This document shows positions 1-12,779 of a stretch of DNA of 64,000 nucleotides, in pieces. The translations under genes and the position numbers were made by a program. The stretch comes from Glandiceps talaboti (lineage: Eukaryota; Hemichordata; Enteropneusta; Spengelidae), in contig NC_135558.1 in the NCBI RefSeq assembly GCF_964340395.1, positions 9,282,501 to 9,346,500 on the forward strand, written 5' to 3'. How positions within the stretch are numbered: the first letter of the stretch is position 1; each line of letters begins with the position of its first letter. The notes below the pieces were generated by a model that was not told the DNA's origin, searched no databases, and saw only the letters and a list, made by a program, of their open reading frames with translations.

Positions 1-939
1 TCATTTGCTTTTCATTTCAATAAGTTTCTTTTTTGATTTATAAGTCAGTACAATTTTAAATGTAGACCCATTTTATTTTAATTTTCATATTTTTCAGAGA
101 ATAAGGTTTTAGAGTATATGCTACCGGATGTTGACCCAAGTCATTTATGCTGAAAATAAAGTAAATTTAGAGTATGTACAACTCAGTGTTGACCTTACTC
201 ATTATAGATGGCTTGGATGAAACAATTAGATTTTGAAAGCAGTGTATGCCATTGGCAATATGTACTGTAATTTGAGTCAGCAGAGAGACAAGGCAAAACT
301 CATTATTTAATATTTGCAATTTTTGTGCTCTAACTGTGAACTTGCTTCACTTATTTTTTGACTAAGGGAAAAGGAAATTAAAATAAACCAATTGAAAATC
401 TTGGGTTATTTTGGTAAACGAGTATGACTCGGAGCTAGACACTGATATGTCTATGAAAAGTACAGAAGCAACATTTCTGATTTATTTTCATTTCCTCTCA
501 TTTGGCTTACCTAGGGCTTGTCTCAGATTGTCCTGGAAGTGTAATTTACTGGCATATCTGAAATTTTTGTTGAAGACAAATTTTCACATTTTTCATTGTC
601 TTGCCACAATTGTACATTGTCATGATCACAAACTCAATATCACCCAAAAGTTAACAAAAAGGAATCAGGTTTACAAGGTGTATAGAATTTATACACATTG
701 AAATTTCTGATGTACAAAACAAAAGTTAACAGTTTATATACCAGAAATATAAGATAAGCGACAGAAATGAAATTTTGGCTACTTTAAAAACAAACTGAAC
801 ATCATCAACGTTCAGTTCACCTTAAATGTTCTCCAGTAATAACCAATTTTCATGTCTGAATTTATGGATTGGTGTTATCATTTCTCGAGATTAGAAAATG
901 ATAAACCCTAGTGGCGAACTTTGAGAATACTTATAGATG
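1..939. other. AT-rich DNA, no gene recognised
   Basis: No repeat or coding signal is evident. The longest frame here (411-701, plus strand, 96 codons) has no recognisable domain and no compositional difference from its surroundings, so it is treated as a chance open frame. Confidence 0.6.
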
Positions 940-1270
940 TTATTCACCAATATTTTTCAACGTACAGCAAAGGAAAATACTCATGACCTAAGGGGACTTT
1001 GCTACTAAGAGACTTTGTTGGCGTAGTTACAAAACCCTTTAGTCATGAGTATTTTCGGCTGAAAGCTGAAAAATATTGAAGAATAACAAAATATACCAGC
1101 ACCAGTTATATCAAAGAAAAATCAGGGAAAGTAAAGGCAATTTTGAATATTTTGACTCACAGTTTGAACACAGCAGAAACAGTGACATAGACGTGCATTG
1201 TCGTGACGTAGAATAACCAGGGTATAAATTCCATATTTTGTTCAACTCAGCTTGTGCATGGGATAATCAA
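940..1270 (+). repeat. Hairpin-headed dispersed family A, copy 1
   Basis: The first part (940-1086) is an imperfect inverted repeat with arms of about 50 bp. CAATATTTTTCA and AAAATACTCATGAC on the left are mirrored by GTCATGAGTATTTT and TGAAAAATATTG on the right. A roughly 180-bp non-palindromic tail follows, containing TTTTGACTCA, CAGTGACATAGAC, CCAGGGTATAAATTCCATAT and CTTGTGCATG. The same head-plus-tail layout recurs at 7292-7575 and, reversed, at 12460-12740. The tail recurs at 27376-27545 behind a different hairpin. No reading frame is conserved between copies, so this is a non-autonomous element of unknown class. Confidence 0.65.
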
Positions 1271-1422
1271 GATTAGAGGCAAAGCAAGAATAGACAACAA
1301 GCTGTCGGTGGATACGACAAAATACTACCATAGGTACAATAAATGTATTAGATATGTACTAAAATTTGAACAGAACAACATGGACAATTAAATTTATTGA
1401 TTTATAGCCTGCAACTAATGTA

Positions 1423-1720
1423 GGGCCTAGTAAAAAAAAAACTTGTATGGTTCCAATTACGTTCAATTTTAGAATAGGTGGGTTAGGTAGATTTTTTATT
1501 TTATTTTATTTTTTTTTCATGTATGAATGTCTAGTTCAGGTAGTTATGTTTTCTGTTGTTTTCCATATGGTATCTGTGTTATAGTTTCTTCCCATCATGT
1601 ACAGCCATGACAAATTGGAAGTACAGTTTTATATTATCTTTTAAAGTTGATATCAGTTTCAGCATCCACTATTTCTGGGGAGACTTCACAATTTTTGCGA
1701 TTTTATTATTTTTAAACTAG
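1423..1720 (+). repeat. Dispersed family B, copy 1 (3'-truncated)
   Basis: It matches 23193-23570 (same strand) and 35469-35825 (opposite strand). Shared landmarks, in order, are AGGGCCTA, TGGTTCC..TTACG, AATAGGTGGG, TAGTTCAGGTAGT, GTTTTCCATATGGT, CTGTGTTAT and TGTACAGCCAT. The copy stops near a TTATTATTTTTAAACTAG segment and lacks the far end seen in the other two. Chance open frames in family B are not conserved among copies. Confidence 0.7.
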
Positions 1721-1735
1721 CACACAAATGTGAAT

Positions 1736-3630
1736 GGTACTAATAGATAATCCGTCATATTGTCATATTTATGTACACTATTTCTGCACTTTCTGCATCA
1801 AATTCTAAATAATTTACAAAAATGTATTCATATAATTTTGTCTGTCATTTAATATTCATGTTTGTTATCACTGAAGTTACATTCACTATTTTTGTTTTTA
1901 AACTTATCATTTTTCGTCAAAAATCAAACTAAAATAAAGTTCGACTAAATTTTGTATACTATTGAGTTCGGTTTTAATAGTGCACTATAGTATAAATATA
2001 CAAGGAGGTTACAACAGACAAGTAGATGAGTACAGATTTTCATATTTTTCTCGTGAAATAGGAGAAAAGTTCTCTTTCAAAGGAAATGTTTAGGTTTAGA
2101 TACTTTGCTTTTAATCTGACTTCTGTGAATTTACTGTAATCAAAGTGAAATAAGGAGAGAGAAACAAGGTGAATTTTGCCTTTAGAGGAAATTAAATTCC
2201 TGGAAAATGAACTTCTCAACTGTATTTTAATCACTCTATTTGGTTGCCATGGTTTCTAAAATGTAGGTCTAGGAGAAAACAGAGATTACAGTCTCATCAC
2301 TAACACAAATATGTGACTGAATTCTAAAAATGCAATTATATTATGTGAATACGATTTGAACACTGACGTAGTACTACACTTCATCTGGAAAACAGACTCT
2401 CCAGCAAAAATTGTGAGCTATAAATATGTAAAACTCACAACAAATTGACAGACACATTATTTTCCTAAAGCCCACTTTAAATCGACATCAATTTACAGAA
2501 CATCTCCTGTTGAATTCAACAACAGCTTTGCCTAGCTGAAAACACAGTGCAGTGAATAAATCTGTCATTGTCTTTATATGCCTTGGATTAATACCATGCA
2601 TATCAATGCCGGAGGTCTCTGCCTGAAAATATCACACAGTACACACACTGTATATTAATGGTGTACTTTAACAATTCAATGTCACACATAAACACACAGT
2701 CATGTACATTTAATTTTCACAATGGTTACATATTTTTATTTGCAATTCAATATCACACCCACCCATCCACACACACACACTTTCTCTCTATCACATTTTG
2801 ACATACATACGTAATTTTATTTGCGAAATGTGTAATTTTGAATATTCATAAGTAGTTCATTGTCATAAGTGATGTATAAGTATGTTATTTGCCAAATACT
2901 GTTCAACATGTTGTACATGATATCATTTATTTGGTTTAACGTCATTGTTACCTGTGACAACGAATTAATTATTGAATGTCCAAAAATAGTGTTCCGTTTC
3001 AAAATGAAAATGAAATCACTTCCATGTTAATATACTGTCAAGCCTAAGTATCATGCATCTCTATGAAGACTGCAATGTGGTCGTTTACATCTTAGCCTTG
3101 ACTTTCTTATCCAATCAGGGTGTGCATTTGTTCTGTAGTAATGACATATTACTATTTGTGTATCACTTAAAGTCAGATTCAATCCAATATCTTTCAGTTG
3201 AAAAATGAGTGTGTCCTTGTTTTGCATACTATTTCATTAAAAGCACAGAAATTTACATATGTGTAAATATACTTTGTTGTTCTAGTTATTATAAAGTAAA
3301 GCTTGCATCCTCTTTGGCAGTAATTTTGATATCTTTAACAAATTTAGGATTCATATTTATGATCATGTGATGACTGTGCATCTGTCGTCTCTGTACTTTT
3401 TGACGATTTCCATATGACGTAAAATATACGGTTCAAAAAGTTGTTACAATGCATGCATACAACAATGATATTTTGAATAGTTTATGCTGTTATGGCTTCA
3501 TTTCCTTTTGTCTGTGAATTTTGTTCACAAGGGGAATTGCAGTGACTGTGCTATACAACAAGAAAAAATATGGCTGAATGGTGAAGAATACAAACACACA
3601 CACACGCATGCACATACATACATACATATA
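1736..3630. other. AT-rich DNA, no gene recognised
   Basis: No coding signal. A short direct repeat of CAATTCAAT.TCACAC occurs near 2673 and 2745, ending in a small (CA)n run at 2770-2780. An imperfect X-box-like motif, GTTGCCATGGTTTC, lies at 2243-2256. Nothing else is supported. Confidence 0.5.

Positions 3631-3633
<3 letters not shown>

Positions 3634-3712
<79 letters not shown>
3634..3712. repeat. (TC)n microsatellite, about 79 bp
   Basis: An uninterrupted TC run, preceded by short CA-rich and (CATA)n runs and followed by CATACACACA. Open frames crossing it on both strands translate to Leu-Ser or Arg-Glu repeats and are artefacts. It is a homopurine-homopyrimidine mirror repeat. Confidence 0.97.
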
Positions 3713-3715
<3 letters not shown>

Positions 3716-4132
3716 CACACATTTTGTTATTCATAAGTTTCTATTTACAATTTAACCCCGTCATGCCAATTACCTTTAGTTTTAAGGGCCATATTGGTAA
3801 TGGGGAAATTTGCCTGGTTGTCTATGAAACATGTTAACAAGAGTACAGGGATTACTTATAAGGTGTTCAATATGGAACTTGTGATTCCTTAGAGTGGTGA
3901 TATTTCAATTTCGTGTTTTCTGCATGACCAGTTTGTTTGTTTAATTGCTTCATTCATCCTTAAGCTTCTCTGTTTGCTTGTCAATAAACTAGCAAAGTAC
4001 AGTTTGTAACGTGACTTGAGTTTTGAGAATTGACGTCTGAACAAATGGAACATAAACAATCTATTCAGGCACCTATATTATAGTATTGAATCTTTGATTT
4101 GTGTTCTTCTCTTTCAAGCAGGAGGAATGGAA

Positions 4133-4276
<144 letters not shown>

Positions 4277-5034
4277 TTTTGGTCTGGTTTTTAGCTCGTC
4301 TACATACCAGATATAAACCAAAAACATGCAAACTTAAAGTAGAATATTTTACATTCCAAGTTATTCAACGTGGAAAATTAGATCAATATAACTTTTAAAA
4401 CTTGTTCTTGGTAGCAAAATTTCTTCTTATAACTTTAAGTATATTATCTCATACATTTATCTAAAATTCTAAGACTTTTTATCCAAGTGCTCAATGGATC
4501 AAAATGTTTCACCTCTCAAATTCCATTTTAAAGTTGTATTATATGCAGTATTCTAATAAAAATATGACAAAAATTTACAACTTGTACAAAAATGGACAAA
4601 TTCACAATACACAAAAGTGTAATCAAATACACTGCCCTTGAGGAAACTGGGCTTTAATCCAGGGACTATAGAAAACAAAATTTAACAGAACACAACAAAT
4701 GCACAGAAGCAGCACAGAGGAAACACAATTATGGTTGAATAACCTACTTGATGAACTCAAAATGGATCAGAGAGATAGAGAGATAGATGTCAAGGTCTCC
4801 ATTTTTTGTATGCGATGGTTCATTATAAGAAATAGAATATGCCGATTATAGGTCATGGCAACTGAATTAGACGATTCCATGAGTTTTTTGAAATGCTTGT
4901 TATCTCCGCAACAAAAAACAGGATGTCTATATAACTTAACATTCATTACAGGATTAAAAATATATCTGGTGGTCCAATATTTGAGTAAACCTTCTGGTTT
5001 TTTCCCTGGAAGAATTATCGTTCCATGGTGACTG

Positions 5035-5660
5035 TATAAGCATAAAAAATACTTTTGATAATTCAATACTTTTCATTTAAAAAATCTATGAGGCATGTCT
5101 TTCAAGAATTGAAAAAGGGTATTAAAAAGGTGATTATATTATCATCTTATCATTAAGAAATCTAAATCTGTTATTTCCTAAAGCCATCAAATATGATTGG
5201 GCAGCCATCTTGAATTTTAAAATTTGAATATATTTTCTAGGAGACTGGTTTGAAGTTTCTAATGCATACAGGTACAAGAAAATTCTTTCTAAAATGGATC
5301 ACAGAGATAGGGGGATTATGTGATGTATTATTTCACAGTAGCCTTTTTTCATAAAGCAACTGATATTCAATATACGTTTTTTATTTTAAAATGCTATGGA
5401 GGCAAGTCTTTCAAAAATAGAAAAGGAATAAAACTGATTATATTATTATCTTGTCATAAAAAATCAAAATTTTTTATTTCCTAAAGACATCAAATATGAT
5501 TTGGTGGCCATCTTGAATTCAAAATTTGAAAAATTTAGAGGAAATTTATTTTCCGTTTGAAAAAATTTGCATGTTACAGCAATTTTTTTTACTGTATTTC
5601 TAGGGGACTGGTTAGGAAGTTTATGAACACATGCAGGTACAAAAAAAATGTTTAAAGTCT
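5035..5660 (+). repeat. Degenerate direct duplication, family C
   Basis: Two diverged copies begin near 5079 and 5388, offset about 309 bp. Shared blocks are CTATG.AGGCA.GTCTTTCAA, GATTATATTAT.ATCTT.TCAT, TTATTTCCTAAAG, CATCAAATATGATT, GCCATCTTGAATT and GACTGGTT. The second copy carries about 55 extra bases around 5530-5590 (GTTTGAAAAAATTTG). A similar segment occurs in the related copy at 22680, so the first copy probably lost it. Confidence 0.7.
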
Positions 5661-5945
5661 CATTTTTTATAAAATAAATCGGATGTAGTATGGTAATCTA
5701 ACAGGAAATTAAAGTACTGTAAAAGCTGAACAATAATTACTTTTGTGTTCGAAGGGATCAAGAACTGGACATTTAGTTCAGAGTATTTTACCTGCATCGG
5801 TGATTATTATATATATCGTTTACAGTTGAATGACATTAAAATTTGGTGGTTCGCTTTGTCAGGGATGCATTAGACTTGTATTTGGGATTGTGCAGAGAAA
5901 ATAACAGAAAAAATATTTTCCAACACGCTAAATGCTGAACTTAAT

Positions 5946-5962
5946 GGGGGGGGGGGGGGGGG
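5946..5962 (+). repeat. Poly(G) run of 17
   Basis: Seventeen consecutive G residues in an AT-rich setting. This is a candidate G-quadruplex or a sequencing-error hotspot. Confidence 0.9.
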
Positions 5963-7290
5963 AATTCAATGAATATAAAAATACACATTCAATTTCCCGT
6001 TCCACACAGTTCTATCTAAGGAGAGAATCTCTATCAACACTGTATGTAAAAGTCAATGTATACAGTCTATTTTCAATCTTAGGAGGTGTCATATAGTTAC
6101 AGGCCACTGAAGCAGTGACTGTGACCATGAAATATGATTGGATATTGCAGCCTCAGTGTTTTGACGGAAGTCCATTTTCAAATGTCATGGGATTATGTCA
6201 GTTATTCTGCATATAAATCAGCCATGTTCAAGTCATTTTTCTAATCAGATTTGGATTAAGTTACGCTCTACTGCAACTGCACACATTACATATGGATGAA
6301 CATCGCTCATAATGTAAACTCAACACAGGTGTCGTGTCAGTAAATTTAAGATAGAACAACTCAACCACAGTTTCAAATTTGTTTCTCTTTTATCACAGAA
6401 TACCATCATAAAATAATTGACTAAAAAAAGAAATTGACTGAACTATTATTGGTTAAACAGTACAATTTTATGAAACAGTGTTCTTGGACACAGATATTTG
6501 ATATTTCAAACTTTAGTATGCAAGCGATGAATAACGCCCGGCATGAAAGATTCTCTATGATGAATTTTCCATCAGTCTAAAATCAGAACAGGAAAAGAGA
6601 ACGAAAAATAGAGACAGGCACAAAAGTTCCCCATTATTGATTTACCATCAGTTGTCAATAAAGCCTCGGCTTTATAGAGAGATGGAGTCTGGAGGGGTGT
6701 AGGAGTCCTAAGCGAGGTTTACAATAAGATAAAATTGTATGATGTCGTGAGGGACGATAAATAAATACATCCTTCTCAGCAGTAGGGATAATTAACAGCA
6801 CTTTGAATGAAAATCTATAATGACAGTAACAGGAAAATTTTCAATGCTTTTTGAAAACGTTGTACATTGACTACAAAAGTACAATGGCATTAAATTTTCA
6901 GTAATATTCAAAAATCTTCTCTTATTAATATTTCTATTTCCGCACAAAAATAATCCTATATTGTGTTGCCGTGCATCTTAGTTGGCCTATTTTCATCTTC
7001 TTTTGTTCATCATAGAATTTACAATTTTAAAGAAAATTATGGATGTTCATTGACAAACACAGTATGTATTTCCCTATATCAGATATTCCACTGCACGTTA
7101 GATCTTATGTTTCTGTATTGCCGTGGTTAAAAAAATTCTATCAGCCCTTGGCTTTTACTTTCTATGTTCCTTAGCTTATTGACATGCAAGAAATGGCTTC
7201 ATTTTGATCTTTGACATTGGAGGTCTAACTCTAAGTTATATACAGTTGTATCCGAATAACATGAATATGATTTTTATACTAAAATTAGAT
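5963..7290. other. Low-copy DNA, no gene recognised
   Basis: No coding frame of note. The stretch 6530-6780 is slightly richer in GC and contains an 8-bp stem with a 2-base loop, ATAAAGCCTCGGCTTTAT, at 6658-6675. It does not match the histone 3' stem-loop consensus. Confidence 0.5.
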
Positions 7291-7291
7291 A

Positions 7292-7575
7292 TTATACCCC
7301 AATATTATTCTTTGTTCAGCCGAGGGAAACATAAGTGAGCTAAGGGGCCTTGTCATTATGAGTCGCTAGACAAGTATTTTCCATTAGTGGGAATAATATA
7401 GCTATACCTCATTTAAGCATAAGTTATGAGAAATTGAGAAAAGAAATTGTGATTTGGAATGTTTTGACTCAGATTTCGACCACTGCACACCCAGTGATGT
7501 AGACTGACCAGGGTATATAATCCATATTTTCTCTTCAAAGAGAATAACTTGGCTTGTGCATCGTATAATAATAAT
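7292..7575 (+). repeat. Hairpin-headed dispersed family A, copy 2
   Basis: The head begins CAATATTATTCTTTGTTCAG and includes CTAAGGGGCCTTGTC; its right arm (GTATTTTCC..GGGAATAATAT) is shortened compared with copies 1 and 3. The tail has GAATGTTTTGACTC, CAGTGATGTAGAC, CCAGGGTATA.AATCCATATTTT and AACTTGGCTTGTGCAT, aligning closely with copies 1 and 4. Confidence 0.65.
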
Positions 7576-8830
7576 ATGCAATTCTTACATTAACATAATA
7601 CATATTTTTTTACTGACCTGGTGAAGTTCAAGTCAGAATTTAAAAAAATAATTGAGTTGCATCTGGTTGAGAGCATTCAGTATTTATTTATATTTTCATT
7701 ACATAGATTGTCTATATAATATATTACTGTAACAGTACTCGGGAATAATGAAGGTCGCCCTATGAACGATTTTAAAACCAGTGGATACTTTTCAAATTAT
7801 CACCAGAAGTTCAACCAAACATGACCAGTTTGAAAAAAATTTAAAGAAAATTAACATTTGACTGTCACAGCAATTTAAAACAATCTACAGTACCCTATCA
7901 GTTGTCAAGTGGATATTAAGTACACAGGTAAGTAGTATATCAATATTAACAGTAGACTGTAGAGTAGAAACAATTGAATGATTACTTAAACAACACTTGG
8001 GGGACTTCCCACAGAGATATACACACCTGGGAGATATATGCATATGTACATACACATATGGCTGTTATGATATTAACTATTCATAAATTATATACCATAA
8101 TTCCACTTGAAATTCTGACAATGTTCAAACTCAAGTAGGACAATTTGAACACAAAAGCACACAATAAAATAAAAAGATATGTATTGAATATAAAAATTGT
8201 TAATTTTTTACACATACTTTTATCATTTATATTAAATATTTCATCATTTCTGCAGCTCAAAAAGTATGGTTCATTAATATTCGTAAGATCTCCAAAATGG
8301 GGATAAAAGTAAAATCAGCACTTGTCAGCAATTTTCAAACGTTGAAAAGGTTAAAAGTGTTTGCAAAGGATTTCTCTTAAAACATTTAACTTTAGGACAA
8401 TATGGATTGTACTGATATTTTTGTGTGTGAAATAAATTGATGTATATGCAATATTTGTATAAAATATTGTATCTATCAAACAGGAGCAAAATTATTGGTA
8501 TTTTGAATGAAAATGATATGACATGCTTTGAAGTGAGATAAGCAAATCTATTTAATAGTTAAATTTACATGCACATATGGAAATTTTATATTATATTTGA
8601 TCTCTGAACACTGGCAGAAAATGAAATGTATTCTTCCCCAACTAATAATTTCAAATTCATTCAGTTTCTTTCCATAATAACTATCAATATTATAAAAAAG
8701 CAACAGAGGCATTACATTCCTATTACTTGCAATTCAAATAATGATTGAGAGTGAAAACAGAAAGTATACCACTATTATGTTCTATATAAATATATAGTTG
8801 TACAGCAATGGGACATCTGTGATGAACTTT
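7576..8830. other. AT-rich DNA, no gene recognised
   Basis: No coding frame, RNA gene or internal repeat is supported. TAA/TTA stop codons are dense in all frames. Confidence 0.5.
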
Positions 8831-8885
8831 ACATTGCTTAGCTTTTAATGGAAGTGAATTCGATCTGGACATTTGTGAGAAAACT

Positions 8886-9060
8886 ATTTCAATTCAATTC
8901 AATTCGACTGTTTATTCCGGAGATATATTTAAGATAAATTTACAATAACTGTTTAAATACATGGAAACACATTAACTATACACTGAGGGGCAGGAGATGA
9001 AAAGTAGTTGTCTTGCAACTAGTTGAGTCTGCCCCTTGTTATAATCTTATAAATTAGTAT
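8886..9060 (-). mobile_element. Probable LINE 3' end with short tandem tail
   Basis: On the minus strand, TTGTAAATTTATCTTAAA, CTCCGGAATAAA and CAGTCG lead into a (GAATT)n tail at 8888-8905. A 3' UTR ending in AATAAA-like sequence and a pentanucleotide tail is typical of 5'-truncated non-LTR retrotransposons of the CR1/L2 type in invertebrates. That is family knowledge; no reverse transcriptase sequence is present here. It lies between two diverged copies of another sequence (8837-8886 and 9100-9150, sharing GCTTT.AATGGAA.TGAA and CTGGACAT). Confidence 0.55.
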
Positions 9061-9500
9061 ATTCTGGGCGAAGCTGATCAATTTCAGTACATACTTGCTT
9101 TGCTTTCAATGGAAATGAACTATTGAACTGGACATGGACAACAAAACTTTTACATCACACTTTAGAAACCTCTCCAGGAGAAGTCAATATAAAAGATAGT
9201 GCCCACGGCAGGATTAGGACTAATTAATCTTAGATGTTAAACAAGACAAAATGCATTGATTTCATTCACTTTTATTAATCAGTACAGAGTTGCCATCGAT
9301 CTGAACTTAAGCAAAAGTGATGTACAGGCCTTGCCAGACAACATTCATTAAATAAGTTGTTTGTACTGTTACTGTAATTGTAGAAAGCAAGACCAATTGA
9401 TGGCTTAAGTGATTTTTAAACTCGTAATAGGTGTTTTTGTCAGACTTGCATTTGTTTGGAATATTTAAATGCCCAGATGTTCCAAGGTTAACATGGCCAT

Positions 9501-9655
9501 ACTGTCTACTCTAGTATTTTCTACAATAGTCTACTGTCTACTCTAGTAACTTCTACACTCATCTATTGTCTACTCAAGTAATTTCTACACTAGTCTACTG
9601 TCTACTCTAGTAATTTCTACACTAGTCTACTGTCTACTCCAGTAGTTTCTGCACA
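9501..9655 (+). repeat. 32-bp minisatellite, about 5 units
   Basis: The motif ACTGTCTACTCTAGTAATTT recurs at 9501, 9533, 9565, 9597 and 9629, an exact 32-bp period with a few substitutions per unit. Units also share CTACACTAGTCT. No reading frame runs through the array. Confidence 0.93.
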
Positions 9656-10979
9656 ATTCTGGATGAACCCCTCATCCCATTTATGGCCTGTGGCACATCA
9701 AATAAATGGATGTTTAAAACACACATCCCTCTCACTACATGTTCAGCTGTCACTTTACTGGATACATAGGTTAATTAGCTAATCTTTAGAATCAGAATGC
9801 GCTGTGGGGTGGTAATGACGACTTTAGGAAAATAAATCAATAATGATAAAACAAAAGAGATCAAGCTCTTAATCAGTATCAAATACTGTGTGGTGGTGAT
9901 GCACTTCAATTGGAAAAGAATTATTCTTGTTTAAGCATAGTATGCGCCTTGGATATCAAAAGCTTAAGTGTGTATTGTTACTTTAATTTGTTCAAGAAAA
10001 CTTCAACACATTCTCAGTTTAATCAAGAAAAAATTCTGGCTTTAATACTGGGTAATGTTTGAAATAACAGTGAAAATCATATCAAAATGTACCTATTTTG
10101 GAATCCAAAATGGCTATTGAATGCTACATGTTACCTCTAGTGGAATTAAAAGATGGTCAATTTCTTTGAAAAGAAGATGGTGGACTCATACTTATTATTT
10201 AAAAAAAAAAAAAAATCGAAGAGCAAATTTCATAGGCAAAGTTCGGAAAGATTTTGTTAATTTTGATTATCTGGAAAATTTGTGTCTATTAACTTGCATA
10301 TTATGCTTCATTATGCACTATGTGTACCTTGTAGTTGCACTGTCTTTCATTGCATATCGATAGCTTCAAAACTTTGAACACATTTCTTAACAACCTCTGA
10401 CATTCCTACAAATTTCATTATTCCTGAATTACTCTAACATGTTCATGAGCTAATAGCTTTGTTGCACTCGATCCACTCATATGATCAAGGAGTATAGAGT
10501 TTCACATCTTTGGACATGTTTCTTCCTCTTTCAAAACCTATGGGATTCCGTTATATTCTCTTATCCATCAAATTACTCTTGTTAATATTAAAATGAACTA
10601 CAACTTTGTTGTACAGCATTCCACGGTGATCGAGAGGTGTACAGTTTGAAATCCTTGGACAGGACGACCCAACCTCTAACGTTCCTACAGATTTAGATTT
10701 CCTAGGAGGAAGAAGGCTGGCTACCTCCTCAGAGCTTTCCATTTTAATATATATAGTTAGTCTCAAATGAGCTATTTCACCATTTTATTCATACTTTATA
10801 CATTAAAAGTTACATCTATACTAGCCACCTAATTTTTTAAAATATCAGATGGCACATTGTTCATCTTGCAGATTAACTTTATAATCTGCTAATTGCTTCC
10901 TGTGACTACAGTAATAATTACTACAGTAAGATACAAACTAATTGGGTACTAATGCACACATTTTCAAAAATGGGGGTTG
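9656..10979. other. Low-copy DNA, no gene recognised
   Basis: Frames at 10121-10363 (plus, 80 codons) and 10551-10766 (minus, 71 codons) have no recognisable domain. The stretch 10080-10200 (TGGAATCCAAAATGGCTA and a poly(A) run) resembles part of family C but is too diverged to assign. Confidence 0.4.
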
Positions 10980-11745
10980 CAGAGTTTGAAGAGTGCTCTG
11001 TTTGATCAGAAAATTTTAGCTTTCTCTATTAATGTGATCCTGCCAAGTACATAACAGTATATGGAATAGAGTTTCAAAAAAGGTATCTTGAAAATCCAGG
11101 AATTTATTTGATGTCATTTTGAAACAAAAGAAATTTGATGTTTCAATTCAGAAATGACCTGCTTTGCATTCTTTACTCACATTCTGCTCAGAAAGTAACA
11201 GTCAATTGTTGATTACATGCAGTTTAAAAAAAAGATATTTCATAAAATCTAGGTATGTATTTACTTTCATGTCTGAATTTGATGATGTTGCAATTCAGAA
11301 ATGACGTAGTTTTGAAAAGTTATGTTTTATTTAAATCCAGATACATATTTACTGTCTGGTCTAAACAAAAGAAATATGATATGTTACAAGATAAATTCAG
11401 TCCAATGAAATGAATGTTCTGCTACAGTATAACTTATCTCATCCTGTCCAGCAAGTAACAATGTATTGGAATGTAGTTTTTTTTTAAAAATATCTCTGAA
11501 AATCCAGGTATGTATTTACTGTCATGTCTAAACAAGAGAAATTGATGATGTTTCGATGCAGAATTGAACTGTTCTGCATTCTCTATTTACATTACTACCC
11601 AGAAAGTACTTATCACAGTATATTTAAGGTTATATTGGGTTTTAAATGTTATTTTTTTTACAACCCAGGGGTGTGTATTTACTGTCAAGTCTAAAACAAA
11701 TAAAATTTAATGATCTGTTTCAATTCAATGATTCTTATTTGAACT
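10980..11745 (+). repeat. Degenerate tandem array, unit about 160 bp
   Basis: Five diverged copies of a block resembling AATCCAGGTATGTATTTACT start near 11091, 11246, 11334, 11499 and 11664. Most are followed by GTC.TGTCTAAACAA.AGAAAT and TGATGATGTTTCAATTCAGA. Between blocks lie GTTCTGCATTCT..TACT and AGAAAGTA segments. Spacing is 155-165 bp except for one interval of 88 bp, suggesting a deletion. Confidence 0.75.
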
Positions 11746-12136
11746 CACAGGAGCAATAACTGGAATGATTATTTTACATACCTAAATATTCTTGTTCTTA
11801 TTTTTGATGAATCTGTTGTCGTACGCACTGAAGCATGCTTGATTGCAGAGTGATCAAACACTATCAACATCCAACAAATAGACAAACTGTCTAGCTTTTG
11901 AAGTAGATGCCTTCCTACCTACATGTACTGTGTAATTAATGGATCGTGTCGGTGGACCAGAAGTCAATAAATTTTGTTCTGTAACTTCTCTTCAAACACA
12001 GGAGGAGTCCATTTTAATAGTAATTTAATTCTGCATCGAACACCTTAAATAGTAGTATCACACTTTCAGCATATCTCCAATGAATGGCTGTATTTTTTTA
12101 GTCTCTGACAAAATTAGACTACAATACTCAAATAAG

Positions 12137-12355
12137 GTAAACCTAGATATTTTCACCTCACAATTTTTTTTCAATTTTAGTCTTCAGCTAGTTCTCAAAG
12201 ACTATTTTTACTAATTACTAGACTGGTACATTGTGTTCGTATACAAGAAGGCGTTTTAGTCACTACTTATTTTTGCATATTTGTTTTCCAGCAAAAGAAA
12301 AAAAGAAAAAAAAAAGAGCAAAAAATAGGTCTATAAGTGAAAATTTCAGTTTTAC
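12137..12355 (+). mobile_element. MITE-like element D, copy 1
   Basis: It starts GTAAACCTAGATATTTTCAC and ends GTGAAAATTTCAGTTTTAC, an imperfect terminal inverted repeat of about 20 bp. Interior blocks AGTTCTCAAAGACTA, CTAATTAC.AGACTGGTACA, CAAGAAGGC.TTTTAGTCAC and TGTTTTCCAGCAAAA are shared with the copy at 53236-53433. It has no coding capacity. I could not define a target-site duplication. Confidence 0.75.
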
Positions 12356-12459
12356 AGTATCTTCAATGAGTGATGCCCACATTCTAAGTCCCTGAACTTG
12401 TCAGACTATCATCACACAATACAGAGGCCAAGATATTGTCTTTGAAAAGAAACAATAGA

Positions 12460-12740
12460 TTTTTCACTCTGGTAGGTCTATATCATGACAACCTCACGCA
12501 GTCTACGCCATTGGTTCTGCGATGATCAATCAGTCAAAACATTCGAAATTTTCCATATTAATATTATGCTTAAAGAAGAGGTATATTATAATTGTGTTAT
12601 TCCCTAATGTTTTCTTCATTCAGTCAGAAAATACTCAAGTACTAAGGTTCTGTCGCTCCTCATTTAGCAACTCGTATTGACAGGGTCCCTTAGGTCACTC
12701 ATGTTGTTTTCCTTGGGCTGAACAAAGAAAAATATTGAGG
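12460..12740 (-). repeat. Hairpin-headed dispersed family A, copy 3
   Basis: Read on the minus strand, CAATATTTTTCTTTGTTCAG and CCTAAGGGACCCTGTC form the left arm. The mirror CCTTAGTACTTGAGTATTTT..GGAATAA forms the right arm. Then comes the shared junction AATAACACAATTATA and the tail blocks GAATGTTTTGACTGA, GGCGTAGAC and GGTTGTCATGA. The far 3' end (CTTGTGCATG) is missing. Confidence 0.6.
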
Positions 12741-12779
12741 ACGTCAAACATGACAAAATTACAGAATCAACAATTTGTA

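Noticed and set aside
6658-6675. ATAAAGCCTCGGCTTTAT as a histone mRNA 3' stem-loop
   Set aside because: Stem sequence and 2-base loop do not fit the histone consensus, and no histone gene is nearby.
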